The notes beneath the pieces were generated by a model. The model ran no database searches, was not told the origin of the DNA, and saw nothing but the letters and a program-made list of their open reading frames with translations. The position numbers were made by a program, and so were the translations under genes. A DNA stretch of 64,000 nt from NCBI GenBank assembly GCA_016713765.1, contig JADJON010000003.1:248001-312000 (forward strand), read 5' to 3'. The stretch is from Bacteroidota bacterium. GTDB taxonomy: Bacteria; Bacteroidota; Bacteroidia; AKYH767-A; 2013-40CM-41-45. This document shows, piece by piece, positions 18,210 to 26,199 of this stretch (its first letter is position 1; every line of letters starts with the position of its first letter).

Positions 18210-18980
18210 CTAGCGGGCACAATGGTGACCGGAGGCCATAAAGCGGTTCAACCGCTCCTTTGCAAACAGGTAACCGATCTCGAATAATTTATCCGCGTGA
18301 TCGAGATCGTACATGCTATAGTTTTTCAGTTCTTCCGGTTCCAGGAAAAGATCACAATGATGCTTACGGGTCAGGACCGTGCCGTAGATCGAAAGCTGAA
18401 TGCTCCGTTCCATCACGCTGTACGCCGATTCCGCTTTGACACCATTTGTCCAGGGATTTACGTGAACGCCGACCAGGGTGTAGTCGTCTTCCAGGAAGGG
18501 TTCCACCGGAAGGTTATTAAGAATACCCCCGTCGACCAATTGGTCCCGGTCAAGTGTTACCGGTTGAAAGATGACCGGCAAAGCCGAGGAGGCCAGTAAC
18601 GGAACGATGAGATCGCCCTGGCTGAAAAAATCGGTATGACCTTCGGAAATATCGGAAGCGCTGACATACAACGGGATATTCAGGCTTTCAAAGGTGCTTT
18701 TAGCCAGATATTTCCGGAGCACTTCACCGATCTTATCACTCTTGAATAAGCCGTCGTTGAAAGACGGACGGAGCAAGTACAAGAGCTTGCTTTCCTTGAC
18801 AATCTTCAGCGTATCCTCGGGCGAGTAACCCGCCGCATGGAAAGCGCCGCAGATGGCCCCGGCGCTCACGCCGGAGATCGCGTTGATGACCAGACCGCTT
18901 TCCATCAGCGCCTTGATCACACCCAGGTGGGCAATGCCGCGCGCGCCACCGCCGGAAAGTACAAGATTGACAGGTGTCAT
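18210..18980 (-). CDS. patatin-like phospholipase
   Basis: A 256-residue soluble protein. Near the N-terminus is the glycine-rich oxyanion hole SGGGARGIAHLG (residues 9-20). The nucleophile motif G-V-S-A-G (about 38-42) follows, and the dyad aspartate is in VDGGILNNLP (D-G-G). That is a complete Ser-Asp patatin catalytic set, predicting acyl-ester (phospholipid or triglyceride) hydrolysis. There is no signal peptide or C-terminal barrel, so it is probably cytoplasmic or peripheral. Its start overlaps the stop of the degenerate serine hydrolase gene by 4 bp, so the two may be coupled. Confidence 0.93.
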   Translation of the reverse strand: MTPVNLVLSGGGARGIAHLGVIKALMESGLVINAISGVSAGAICGAFHAAGYSPEDTLKIVKESKLLYLLRPSFNDGLFKSDKIGEVLRKYLAKSTFESLNIPLYVSASDISEGHTDFFSQGDLIVPLLASSALPVIFQPVTLDRDQLVDGGILNNLPVEPFLEDDYTLVGVHVNPWTNGVKAESAYSVMERSIQLSIYGTVLTRKHHCDLFLEPEELKNYSMYDLDHADKLFEIGYLFAKERLNRFMASGHHCAR

Positions 18981-20113
18981 TCGGGTTTCGAATAAAGCAA
19001 CGAAAGTAGTTGATCTCCCAATTCGGACAGCCCGGTACCGGTACCGGCCAGCACGAATCCACTCTTGCCGGATTCTTCCAGCACCATCATCACGGTTTGT
19101 CCCGACTCCGACCCGTTCATATACAAGACACGACGACCGTTCCCTTCAAACGTCCGGCAATGCCAACCTAACGCGATCTCCTCGTGTTCGCGAATACGGA
19201 CCCGGGGGGTGTGCATATACTCCATCACCTGCCCGATCTTGCCTGCTGGATGCAGGTTGAATCGCAGGTAACGCAGAAGATCGGCAAAGGACGCTTCTCC
19301 GCCGATGGCAGCCGCATACAATCCGTATTCACCCGGTTCAGTCCCCGTTAGCAGGCGACTGGAAGCGAGTCCGAGCGGAAGGGCGACCTCCTGCCGAAAT
19401 ACCGAATCCAGTGTTTGGCCCGTCTTTCGTTGTATGACATGCCCCAGCAAGACCATACCCAGATCCGAGTGAACATAGTCGAACCCGATGGGTTGTTCAA
19501 TCCGGTAGATCGATAGAAACTTGTAAAGCGACCCGACGGTGAAGCCGGGGTAATCGGGAACACCGTTCTTCCGCTCCAGCGTGAACGGTTGATCCGGCAA
19601 GCCGGATGTATGCGTCGAAAGGTAACAGAGCAGGATGGGCTGGGGCTTATCGGAAGGATCTGGCAGGCACGCATACGGAGTGAAGCGCGGATCATCCGGC
19701 GAAGGAGTTTGCTCCGTCCGTTTAACCGGTTGGCAGACGAGTCGCTGGTAAACAGGAGATGGAACATTCACCGGCAGATAGTCGCTGACCGGGGCATCCA
19801 GCGAAAGCAATCCCTGCTGGGAACACGAGACAAGCATGGTCGTGGTCCAGAGAGCTGTCAACCTTCCCAGACGGAAAACGGTTGCAGTGTCCGGTTGTTG
19901 TCCGCTCGTCTGATCGGCAAAGAAAAGTTCACGGCTCTTCTCCCCTTCCAGGAATCCGAAAGCAAGGCTGGACTCCGGATGGTCGATTCGGAACCGGCTG
20001 ATACGCGATTCGACCGCAGATAAGACAGTCGGTTGTGCCGGGCTTGACTCCGGCAGCAACGAGAGCGAGATCAGGATCGACCAGACAATACGGAAATTCA
20101 ATCTAGACACCAT
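18977..20113 (-). CDS. secreted beta-lactamase-fold protein with degenerate catalytic motifs
   Basis: About 378 residues from the ATG at 20113 with a signal peptide (SRLNFRIVWSILISLSLLP...SSPAQ). The fold matches class C beta-lactamase/esterase proteins: LLSLDAPVSDYLPVN, STHTSGLPD, LGMVLLGHVIQRKTGQ. All three catalytic motifs are altered. The SxxK region reads GRLTALWT (Ser to Arg, Lys to Ala). The YxN region reads VHSDLG (Tyr to His, Asn to Asp). The third motif has NGSESG in place of HxG. It is therefore likely a pseudoenzyme, perhaps a binding or scaffold protein. It is coupled by a 4-bp overlap to the patatin downstream and overlaps the TerB-like stop upstream. Confidence 0.85.
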   Translation of the reverse strand: MVSRLNFRIVWSILISLSLLPESSPAQPTVLSAVESRISRFRIDHPESSLAFGFLEGEKSRELFFADQTSGQQPDTATVFRLGRLTALWTTTMLVSCSQQGLLSLDAPVSDYLPVNVPSPVYQRLVCQPVKRTEQTPSPDDPRFTPYACLPDPSDKPQPILLCYLSTHTSGLPDQPFTLERKNGVPDYPGFTVGSLYKFLSIYRIEQPIGFDYVHSDLGMVLLGHVIQRKTGQTLDSVFRQEVALPLGLASSRLLTGTEPGEYGLYAAAIGGEASFADLLRYLRFNLHPAGKIGQVMEYMHTPRVRIREHEEIALGWHCRTFEGNGRRVLYMNGSESGQTVMMVLEESGKSGFVLAGTGTGLSELGDQLLSLLYSKPE

Positions 20114-20513
20114 CGTTCTCATCCTTTCCAAAAAACACCCGGTGAAAATGCAGCAGTTGCTCCTGTTCCGAAACGTTGGTACCCTTCCAGGAATCGAACA
20201 GCCCGTTGATCAATTTCCACGCGAACTCCAGACTCTCCTTCCCGATCCTCACACGGTCTTCCACCACCTGCTGGTTGAAATGCTCCACCACGCCGGCGGT
20301 TTGCATGCCGTTCCGCACCGCGTTACGGAAACTGATCTTGGTCAGCATGGCATTCTTGAGGTGGGAAACCTCAGTAAAATCCGGATGCGCCAACAGGGCT
20401 TCGTCGATCAATTGTTCGACGATCTCCTGCTCCCGCTCCTGCACCTGACCGTCGTTGATGGCCAGGACATACAATACACGACCGAGGTCTTCGAAGAACC
20501 TTGTGTGCACCAT
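20103..20513 (-). CDS. TerB-like (tellurite resistance fold) protein
   Basis: A 136-residue all-helical protein, acidic, no signal peptide. The segment FFEDLGRVLYVLAINDGQVQEREQEIVEQLI near the N-terminus matches the TerB-type start (A-x2-DG-x-hydrophobic-x2-EE), where acidic residues bind divalent metal in some members. The rest is less conserved. It lies between a universal stress gene (10 bp upstream) and the degenerate serine hydrolase, all on one strand, so it is likely in an operon running from the baeRF gene to the patatin. A role in tellurite resistance should not be assumed. Confidence 0.75.
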   Translation of the reverse strand: MVHTRFFEDLGRVLYVLAINDGQVQEREQEIVEQLIDEALLAHPDFTEVSHLKNAMLTKISFRNAVRNGMQTAGVVEHFNQQVVEDRVRIGKESLEFAWKLINGLFDSWKGTNVSEQEQLLHFHRVFFGKDENDGV

Positions 20514-20523
20514 GGCGATGCGG

Positions 20524-21363
20524 TTAACGCTTGTCTCCTACCTTGAATGCCAGGAGCGGAATGTGTGTGTGATACGCCATCTCTTTCGTAATGCTCCTGG
20601 TGAACAATTTCTGCAGGAAGGAACGGCGGCGCATGGACGTGGCCACAAAGTCGGCACCCGAAGAGACCAGGAATTCGCTCAAGCCTTCGTAAACATCCTT
20701 ATTCTCCAAGAGATTGAAGTCGATGTTCGCGAAATGGCTGTCTTCCTTCAATCGCTCCTTAAAGCGTTCAATTGCCTCATACTCGTATTCCTTTTCAAGT
20801 TCACCTGAACTCACATGCAGCAGGCTGACCCGGGCTTTCACTCCCTTCGCGATCTCGATCACGTCCAGTACATGCTGAAAATCGCCTTCGGAATAATTGG
20901 TAGCGAAAACGATCCGGGACGGGGCTTTGACCGGAGATTCCGCCGGTACCGCGATGAGCGGAACGTCCAACACTTCGAGCATACTGGCGGTAATCGTTCC
21001 AATGAGGGCTTCGCGGATTCCCGAGGCGCCCCGGGTGCCCATGATGACCATATCCGCTTTCATGGCTTCCACTGCAGCGCGTATGGCCTCTTCCGCGTAT
21101 CCGGCCTCCAGCCGGGTTTCGAAGTTCACACCCGGAAACTCTGAACGCATCCGGGTAGCCAGCTTCTCCAACGACTCCTGGGAGGCCAATCTCAAGGCCT
21201 CATCGGTTGCAACCGGAAGTGGCAGATCGGTCGCGTAAACGGGTAAGAGATAGGAATGGAAGAGCACCACCTTGGCACCAAATGGTTTCGCGAAGATGAC
21301 CGCGTACCGGATAGCATGTTCCGCGTTGGCGGAGAAATCGGTGGGAACCAGGATCGTTTTCAT
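20524..21363 (-). CDS. universal stress protein, tandem UspA domains
   Basis: About 279 residues from the ATG at 21363 (MKTILVPTDFSANAEHAIRYA); a TTG at 21378 is a poorer alternative. The first UspA domain has an intact G-T-R-G-x9-G-T motif (MGTRGASGIREALIGT). The second ends HTHIPLLAFKVG and has a degenerate motif (SMRRRSFLQKLF). The second domain closely resembles that of the protein at 3440-4315 (TRRRGFFEKL), so those two are probably the nearest paralogues. It starts 11 bp after the baeRF stop and ends 10 bp before TerB, indicating operon transcription from the double-operator promoter at 22505-22569. Confidence 0.92.
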   Translation of the reverse strand: MKTILVPTDFSANAEHAIRYAVIFAKPFGAKVVLFHSYLLPVYATDLPLPVATDEALRLASQESLEKLATRMRSEFPGVNFETRLEAGYAEEAIRAAVEAMKADMVIMGTRGASGIREALIGTITASMLEVLDVPLIAVPAESPVKAPSRIVFATNYSEGDFQHVLDVIEIAKGVKARVSLLHVSSGELEKEYEYEAIERFKERLKEDSHFANIDFNLLENKDVYEGLSEFLVSSGADFVATSMRRRSFLQKLFTRSITKEMAYHTHIPLLAFKVGDKR

Positions 21364-21374
21364 GGGAGGAGCTG

Positions 21375-22463
21375 TCAATAGCGGGTAATGAGCGCGATGT
21401 GTTGTTGCTGCTCCAGACGACCGTTGCCGACAAATACGACTTCGCCGTTGTTCTGAAGCACCATTTCGATGATGTCATCGACCGCGTCGGCGATCTTATG
21501 CCGGGCCGTTTCGACGGCATCATCCACCAAGATAGTATAATTATCCTCCCCGAAACGGGCCGCGATCCGATATTCTTTTTCAACCACCAAAACCCTGCCC
21601 CGTGCTTCCGCCGCGGCCCGCCATACTTCGGCGACTCCGGCAGCATAGTGACCGTTACCGATCGCGGCGCCCAGTTGTTCCAGTGCCTGCCGTTCTTCCT
21701 GCTCGCTCAATTGCTGAAGGATCGGCTCGACCCGTTTGCGGATTTCCGGCAAGGTGATGTGTTCGTAGTTACCATCAACGTAACCGATGATATGCTTCCC
21801 GTTCCGGGTATGATTCCGGATGTAGCCGTTGATCTTCTTATCACCCAGCACGATCACCGGAAACTCGGAACCCCGGTTCTCTTCTTCGATCACCTGGTCG
21901 ATGAAGCGCAGGTAATTGTGGATGTTCTTCTCATCATACGCTTTGGTGTCGAGGTAGTCCCAACCCGGAAGTGAATGCTGGTTCATCACATCCCGGACAC
22001 CTTTGGGCATTTTACCATACCGTACCGGAACAAACAGGTTGCCGAATCCGAACAGGGTGCTGACCTTATTCTGGCTGATGATCAATGCCAGGAAATGCTT
22101 GTTCAACTTGGCGGCATACAGGAGGTCGCGAATCTCGAAGGAATCGTCGACGATCACTTTTTCCGTCACTTCAAACGGCAGGTTGATCACGCGCTGAACC
22201 TCGCTCGAAACATAGATCGCCAGGCCCTGCGTCAGAGCCCCGAAATTGATACCATTGACCGCGCTGTGCAAGCGATCCATGATCATATTCGCTTTCTGCT
22301 TTCCATGGTGTTCCAGCAACTGCTGTTCCGCTTCCGTAAGCAGATGCTGCAAATGATCCCGATCCAGCTTGTATTGCGGATACTGGGGATGCGTGGGCAC
22401 AATGATGGATACGGCCGGAAAGGCTTTCGTGCCGATGAGGGAGGAGTCCAGGGTGGAGTTCAT
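21375..22463 (-). CDS. baeRF-family protein (archaeo-eukaryotic release-factor-like, putative ribosome hibernation factor)
   Basis: About 362 residues from the ATG at 22463 (MNSTLDSSLIGTKAFPAVSI). The region matches bacterial homologues of archaeo-eukaryotic release factor 1: PAVSIIVPTHP, a central FGFGNLFVPVRYGK block, FIDQVIEEENRGSEFPVIVLGD and the C-terminal VVFVGNGRLEQQQHIALITRY. Members of this group have been proposed to act on idle ribosomes; I cannot see a catalytic GGQ. I prefer 22463 over the longer start at 22520, because the perfect -7 box at 22505-22512 puts transcription initiation near 22500. It heads a run with a universal stress protein and TerB. Confidence 0.82.
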   Translation of the reverse strand: MNSTLDSSLIGTKAFPAVSIIVPTHPQYPQYKLDRDHLQHLLTEAEQQLLEHHGKQKANMIMDRLHSAVNGINFGALTQGLAIYVSSEVQRVINLPFEVTEKVIVDDSFEIRDLLYAAKLNKHFLALIISQNKVSTLFGFGNLFVPVRYGKMPKGVRDVMNQHSLPGWDYLDTKAYDEKNIHNYLRFIDQVIEEENRGSEFPVIVLGDKKINGYIRNHTRNGKHIIGYVDGNYEHITLPEIRKRVEPILQQLSEQEERQALEQLGAAIGNGHYAAGVAEVWRAAAEARGRVLVVEKEYRIAARFGEDNYTILVDDAVETARHKIADAVDDIIEMVLQNNGEVVFVGNGRLEQQQHIALITRY

Positions 22464-22504
22464 GATCAGGGTATAATCGGGTTCGACTTCTGTGATTTCA
22501 CCCT

Positions 22505-22569
22505 CAAAACTACCTTTCACCGTGAAGCTACCGAATGACCCGAATCAAGGAAAACCTTGATTAAAGTCA
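22505..22569 (-). promoter_or_regulatory. double FNR-like operator with perfect -7 box upstream of baeRF-usp operon
   Basis: Two 12-bp sites, centres 22 bp apart: 22536-22547 (TGAC-CCGA-ATCA) and 22558-22569 (TGAT-TAAA-GTCA). The minus-strand -7 box TAGTTTTG at 22512-22505 is perfect and lies 36.5 bp from the centre of the proximal site. The same box and spacing occur at 4338-4381. This placement decides the translation start at 22463. Confidence 0.72.
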
Positions 22570-22771
22570 GTATTCTCCGGTCGGAACATGAATGTTAGAA
22601 ATGGCAAAAAACACCTCCATCACCTTATCAGGCATGCTTCCGTAAGCTTTCACACCATCAACCCTGTTTGACAAAACATGAAAGATCCGTCCTGAAGTTC
22701 AAACTTGTTCCAAAATGAAGAGGCGAACGGTCAGGTGATGATGTTCTCCTTTTTTCTATCTTGCTCCCGTC

Positions 22772-23158
22772 ATGAGAAAAGTCCTGGCGGTCTTTTTCGC
22801 AATTCTATTTCTCACGCTGAATTCGGGCGTGGTCTTCGGCGCGCATTGGTGCAAAGGAGAGTTTTCCCATTTGACCGTTGTCGGAGAACTTGCCAAGCAT
22901 TGTAAATGCGGTAAGAAGTCCATGGATTCGAATTGTTGTAAAGATGAAATCTTCCAGCTAAAAGCGAACGAAGAATTATCCTCGGTCGCATCTCATCTGT
23001 TTGAATTATCGCCCGTCATCCTGTTCGTTGCATCCGCAGTACCATCCGCATTTTCGGAACAGGTATCTTCCGACGGGTTGACATTCAATCCTGATTTTTC
23101 CCCTCCGGAACCCTTCAAAGAACCGCGGCATATCCTGCTCAGCGTTTTCCTGATCTGA
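22772..23158 (+). CDS. HYC_CC_PP-type exported protein (metal-associated, function unknown)
   Basis: A 128-residue protein with a signal peptide (RKVLAVFFAILFLTLNSGVVFG). It has three short landmarks: HWCKGE (about residue 25), CKCGKK and NCCKDE (about 45-60), and SPPEP near the C-terminus. This order is that of the Bacteroidota HYC_CC_PP family, usually found beside copper or heavy-metal genes. The clustered cysteines and histidine suggest metal binding or periplasmic metal sensing. It precedes a multicopper oxidase by about 110 bp on the same strand, and a hairpin lies between them. Function is inferred from context only. Confidence 0.8.
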   Translation: MRKVLAVFFAILFLTLNSGVVFGAHWCKGEFSHLTVVGELAKHCKCGKKSMDSNCCKDEIFQLKANEELSSVASHLFELSPVILFVASAVPSAFSEQVSSDGLTFNPDFSPPEPFKEPRHILLSVFLI

Positions 23159-23213
23159 TTTTTTCCCCTGGGTCTTCCGTTCCTGCGCGATCATAGACCC
23201 TGACCTGACTCGC

Positions 23214-23239
23214 GTCCGGCACATGGCCTGTGGCCGGAC
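23214..23239 (+). terminator. hairpin between HYC_CC_PP and multicopper oxidase genes
   Basis: GTCCGGC (23214-23220) faces GGCCGGAC (23232-23239), with CACA/TGTG extending the stem inward around a TGGCC loop. It is followed by TTTAGTTCTT. The run of T is broken, so it may be an attenuator or weak terminator. Alternatively it stabilises the leader of the oxidase gene 31 bp downstream. Confidence 0.4.
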
Positions 23240-23269
23240 TTTAGTTCTTACGCTCAATTTCACCTACGA

Positions 23270-24961
23270 ATGAAAACGCTCATGATCGGCGTATTCATCC
23301 TGTTCCATACTACAGGATTGATTGCGCAAACAACAGTACCGATTCCCGATACACTGTCCGGCAGTACCATCAGCTTGATGATAGCCGACAGTTCCTACCA
23401 ATTCTTCCCTGGTCAACCGACCGCAACGATCGGTTATAACGGGGCCTTCCTGGGCCCTACCATTCTCCTCAATAAAGGACAACATGTCAACATGGAGGTT
23501 ATGAACATGCTCATGGATACCACGACGACCCATTGGCACGGACTCCACGTTTCACCTGCGAATGACGGCAGCCCGCACACTCCCATTTTCGCCGGAACTA
23601 CCTGGCAACCGGATTTCACAGTGCTGGACAAGGCAGGTACCTATTGGTACCATCCACACCTGCACGGAAAGACGATGGAGCAGGTGCTCCTCGGCGCGGC
23701 TGGCATGATCATCGTCCGCGATTCGGAAGAAGCCACGTTGAACCTGCCGCGTCGTTATGGCATCGATGACTTCCCGCTGGCATTGCAATGGAAGACATTC
23801 GACACGTTGACCAACCAACTTGTCATGAACGATGAACTCGACAACGCCGTGATGGTAAACGGAGCGATCAACGGACAGCTCGATGTACCGGCGCAGATGG
23901 TCAGACTCCGTATTCTGAATGGCAGTAGCCACCGTTTCTTCTATCTGGCCATGAACGACAACCGTAATTTCAACGTCATCGCCGGAGACGAAAGTCTTTT
24001 GAATGCTCCCGTGAGCATGAACAGGCTAATGGTCAGTCCGGGCGAACGTTACGAGATCGTCGTTGATTTCAGCGGCCAGGCTGGCAGTACATTTTTTCTC
24101 CGTCAACTCGGAACGAGTTTGCCTGCAGGCTATCCCGGCGGACCACCGGATGGCATGGGTATGATGCCCATGGGACCGCTTGACAATACGGATTTCGATA
24201 TCATGCGATTCAACGTTCAACCAACGACCGCCGATCCTATTACAAGTCTGCCAGCCGCCCTCACCACGAATACGGTGACACCCACCACCGGTGCAGGAAG
24301 TCGCTCCTTTCTCATGCAAGGCGTTCCCATGATGAGCATGACCAATTTCACCATCAACGGCGCGCAATTCGATGAAGGTGTCATCAACTTCCAGGTCGAA
24401 CAGGACAGTGTATTGATCTGGAACCTTACCAATCAAAGCATGATGCCCCATCCGTGGCACATACACGGGAACTACTTTTATATCAACTCGATCGACGGGT
24501 CAGCTCCGCCCGCTCACATGCAGGGCAGGAAAGACGTGGTGACGGTCGCTCCAATGGGTGGAACGGCTCAGATCATCATGAAGTTCGAAGATTTCAGTGA
24601 TGCCATGATGCCGTATATGTATCATTGTCACATCCTGAGTCACGAGGACAATGGCATGATGGGACAGTTCCTGGTCACCGCCCGCACAACGGATATTTCG
24701 ATGACCGGATCGGCAACGGGCGTAAGCTCTTTCCCTAACCCGTCGAATGACAGTTGGACCATCACGGGTTCTTCAAAAGACGCGGCCGTCCGCCTCAGCC
24801 TGCTGACCATTACCGGAGTTACTGTCCAGCAGACCTTGACATCCCCGGTCAACGGAAGGTTCATGCAACGCATGGATGCTTCGGCACTACCGGCTGGTGT
24901 TTACCTGTTAAAAATTGAAGAAAACAATACGATTACCACCATCAAACTACTCAAGCGATGA
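23270..24961 (+). CDS. multicopper oxidase with T9SS C-terminal sorting domain
   Basis: A 563-residue exported protein with signal peptide (KTLMIGVFILFHTTGLIAQ). The four copper-ligand blocks are intact: THWHGLH (His88, His90), WYHPHLHGKT, HPWHIHGNYF and HCHILSHEDNGMM (His452-Cys453-His454, His458, axial Met463). The axial Met and the order match CueO/SufI/bilirubin-oxidase-type enzymes. Methionine-rich stretches (MMGMGM-like GMGMMPMG) before the last domain resemble the Cu(I)-oxidase Met-rich element. The last 80 residues (SSFPNPSNDSWTI...GVYLLKIEENN) are a type A T9SS sorting domain, so it is probably outer-surface or secreted. Likely role: Cu(I) oxidation and detoxification. The next gene overlaps by 4 bp. 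Confidence 0.93.
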   Translation: MKTLMIGVFILFHTTGLIAQTTVPIPDTLSGSTISLMIADSSYQFFPGQPTATIGYNGAFLGPTILLNKGQHVNMEVMNMLMDTTTTHWHGLHVSPANDGSPHTPIFAGTTWQPDFTVLDKAGTYWYHPHLHGKTMEQVLLGAAGMIIVRDSEEATLNLPRRYGIDDFPLALQWKTFDTLTNQLVMNDELDNAVMVNGAINGQLDVPAQMVRLRILNGSSHRFFYLAMNDNRNFNVIAGDESLLNAPVSMNRLMVSPGERYEIVVDFSGQAGSTFFLRQLGTSLPAGYPGGPPDGMGMMPMGPLDNTDFDIMRFNVQPTTADPITSLPAALTTNTVTPTTGAGSRSFLMQGVPMMSMTNFTINGAQFDEGVINFQVEQDSVLIWNLTNQSMMPHPWHIHGNYFYINSIDGSAPPAHMQGRKDVVTVAPMGGTAQIIMKFEDFSDAMMPYMYHCHILSHEDNGMMGQFLVTARTTDISMTGSATGVSSFPNPSNDSWTITGSSKDAAVRLSLLTITGVTVQQTLTSPVNGRFMQRMDASALPAGVYLLKIEENNTITTIKLLKR

Positions 24962-25191
24962 AACAATTGTCAAAAAGCCTCTACGCATTTCTGTTACTAC
25001 CGGTTTTGATGGCCTGCAACCTGCCGTCCAGTCAGAAATCCAGTCACGAACAGCTGGTTGTCGCGACGGATTCAACCAAGGCACAATGGCACTGCCCGAT
25101 GAATTGCCAGGGTGATACCTCCTACACCGCTGCAGGCTCCTGCCCGGTTTGCGGAATGGATCTGGTAGAAGTCGAACCAAAATCGAAATAA
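24958..25191 (+). CDS. heavy-metal-binding-domain lipoprotein
   Basis: A 77-residue protein. The signal peptide ends in a lipobox LMAC (Cys near residue 18), so it is a lipoprotein. The C-terminal half is a heavy-metal-binding domain: WHCPMNCQGDTSYTAAGSCPVCGMDLVEV, which has the YHCPMH...CPVCGMxL pattern seen in CusB and P-type copper ATPase tails. Here His is replaced by Asn after CPM. The start overlaps the oxidase stop (ATGA), so both are made together, and a strong terminator follows. Probable role: copper capture at the envelope for the oxidase. Confidence 0.87.
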   Translation: MKQLSKSLYAFLLLPVLMACNLPSSQKSSHEQLVVATDSTKAQWHCPMNCQGDTSYTAAGSCPVCGMDLVEVEPKSK

Positions 25192-25200
25192 GAAAAGTAC

Positions 25201-25237
25201 GGATGATCGGCTCCGATCTGAAAGGAGCCGATCATCC
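25201..25237 (+). terminator. Rho-independent-type terminator after the copper operon
   Basis: Perfect 14-bp inverted repeat GGATGATCGGCTCC (25201-25214) / GGAGCCGATCATCC (25224-25237) with a 9-nt loop. It is followed by GTTTACTT, a modest T-rich run, and starts 9 bp after the lipoprotein stop. Confidence 0.8.
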
Positions 25238-25392
25238 GTTTACTTCTCGGGACGGCCCGATTGGCCTTTCTCTGAGCTCACCCGGAAGCCGGCAGCCGCC
25301 CGGTTCCTGGTAAACCGTCCGTTGATATCAAGTCCGAATGGACAAACCAACCTCAAAAAGAGAATAAGGCTCTGACAACAACACACAACCAC

Positions 25393-25423
25393 TTGTCTTC
25401 CCACTCTTAATCCCCTACCTTTA
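25393..25423 (+). promoter_or_regulatory. candidate Bacteroidota promoter for the mbnP-mbnH-like operon
   Basis: TACCTTTA at 25416-25423 matches TAnnTTTG at 5 of 6 fixed positions, and a TTG at 25393-25395 lies 20 bp upstream, the usual -33/-7 distance. The ATG follows 6 bp after the box, so the leader would be very short. No TGAC-type palindrome is present. Confidence 0.35.
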
Positions 25424-25429
25424 CCTGTC

Positions 25430-26191
25430 ATGAATATCCGGCTACTCCTTCTACCTGCCGTGTTCGTCTTGTTCCTGTCATCGTGCAAAAAAGACAAGGA
25501 CGACACATCCGATCCGACCCCCACCACTACCAACAAGATCACCGTACAGGTCAGCAATGTGGTGGACGGTTCGCCTGTGGTTTTTGGTCAATTGATCTAT
25601 ACCAACGCTTTCGGCAGTTCGTATTCCATTGACTTGCTGAAATACTACCTGACCAATTTCCGTCTTGTAGCAACCGATTCTTCCGTACACAATTTTCGGA
25701 ATTATGATCTGATCAACGCGGCGGACACGACTACCTGCAATTTCGCCTATTCGGATATTCCGGAACGGACGTATTGCAAAGTCCGCTTCTACCTGGGGGT
25801 CGATGCCGACAGCAACCATACCGGCGCGCAAAGCGGCGACCTCGATCCCGTTAACGGCATGATCTGGACCTGGAGCACCGGATACATTTTCTTCAAGCAC
25901 GAAGGCCAGTTCCTGGACACTGTGGGGGCCACCCAAGACCTGCTCTATCATTTCGGTACCGATGCGGTACTGACTGAAATTGAAATTCCGATTACACCGT
26001 TCACGCTTGGTGAAACAGACCAGAAGACCATTCATCTTGAATTCGACCTGAACGGCCTGTATGGGTCCAACACAATCGTCGACTTCAACGGCAACAACAT
26101 CCGGCAATCCTTAAGCGTGGACGACCGACCGTGGATGAGCGACCTGATGAACAACTTCCCCGGAGCTTTTCGCATCACCTCCATCGACTGA
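25430..26191 (+). CDS. MbnP-like lipoprotein
   Basis: A 253-residue lipoprotein: signal peptide then LSSC, followed by a charged KKDKDDTSDP spacer. The mature part resembles the MbnP family: FGQLIYTNAFGSSYSIDLLKYYLTNFRL near the start, and a central block GMIWTWSTGYIFFKHEGQF with two tryptophans (Trp146, Trp148). In MbnP a conserved tryptophan is converted to kynurenine by its di-heme partner MbnH, creating a copper-binding protein. The next gene, 8 bp downstream, encodes exactly such a di-heme protein. The assignment rests on these motifs and the pairing; whether the modified residue is one of these two is inference. Confidence 0.82.
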   Translation: MNIRLLLLPAVFVLFLSSCKKDKDDTSDPTPTTTNKITVQVSNVVDGSPVVFGQLIYTNAFGSSYSIDLLKYYLTNFRLVATDSSVHNFRNYDLINAADTTTCNFAYSDIPERTYCKVRFYLGVDADSNHTGAQSGDLDPVNGMIWTWSTGYIFFKHEGQFLDTVGATQDLLYHFGTDAVLTEIEIPITPFTLGETDQKTIHLEFDLNGLYGSNTIVDFNGNNIRQSLSVDDRPWMSDLMNNFPGAFRITSID

Positions 26192-26199
26192 TCCGGAAC

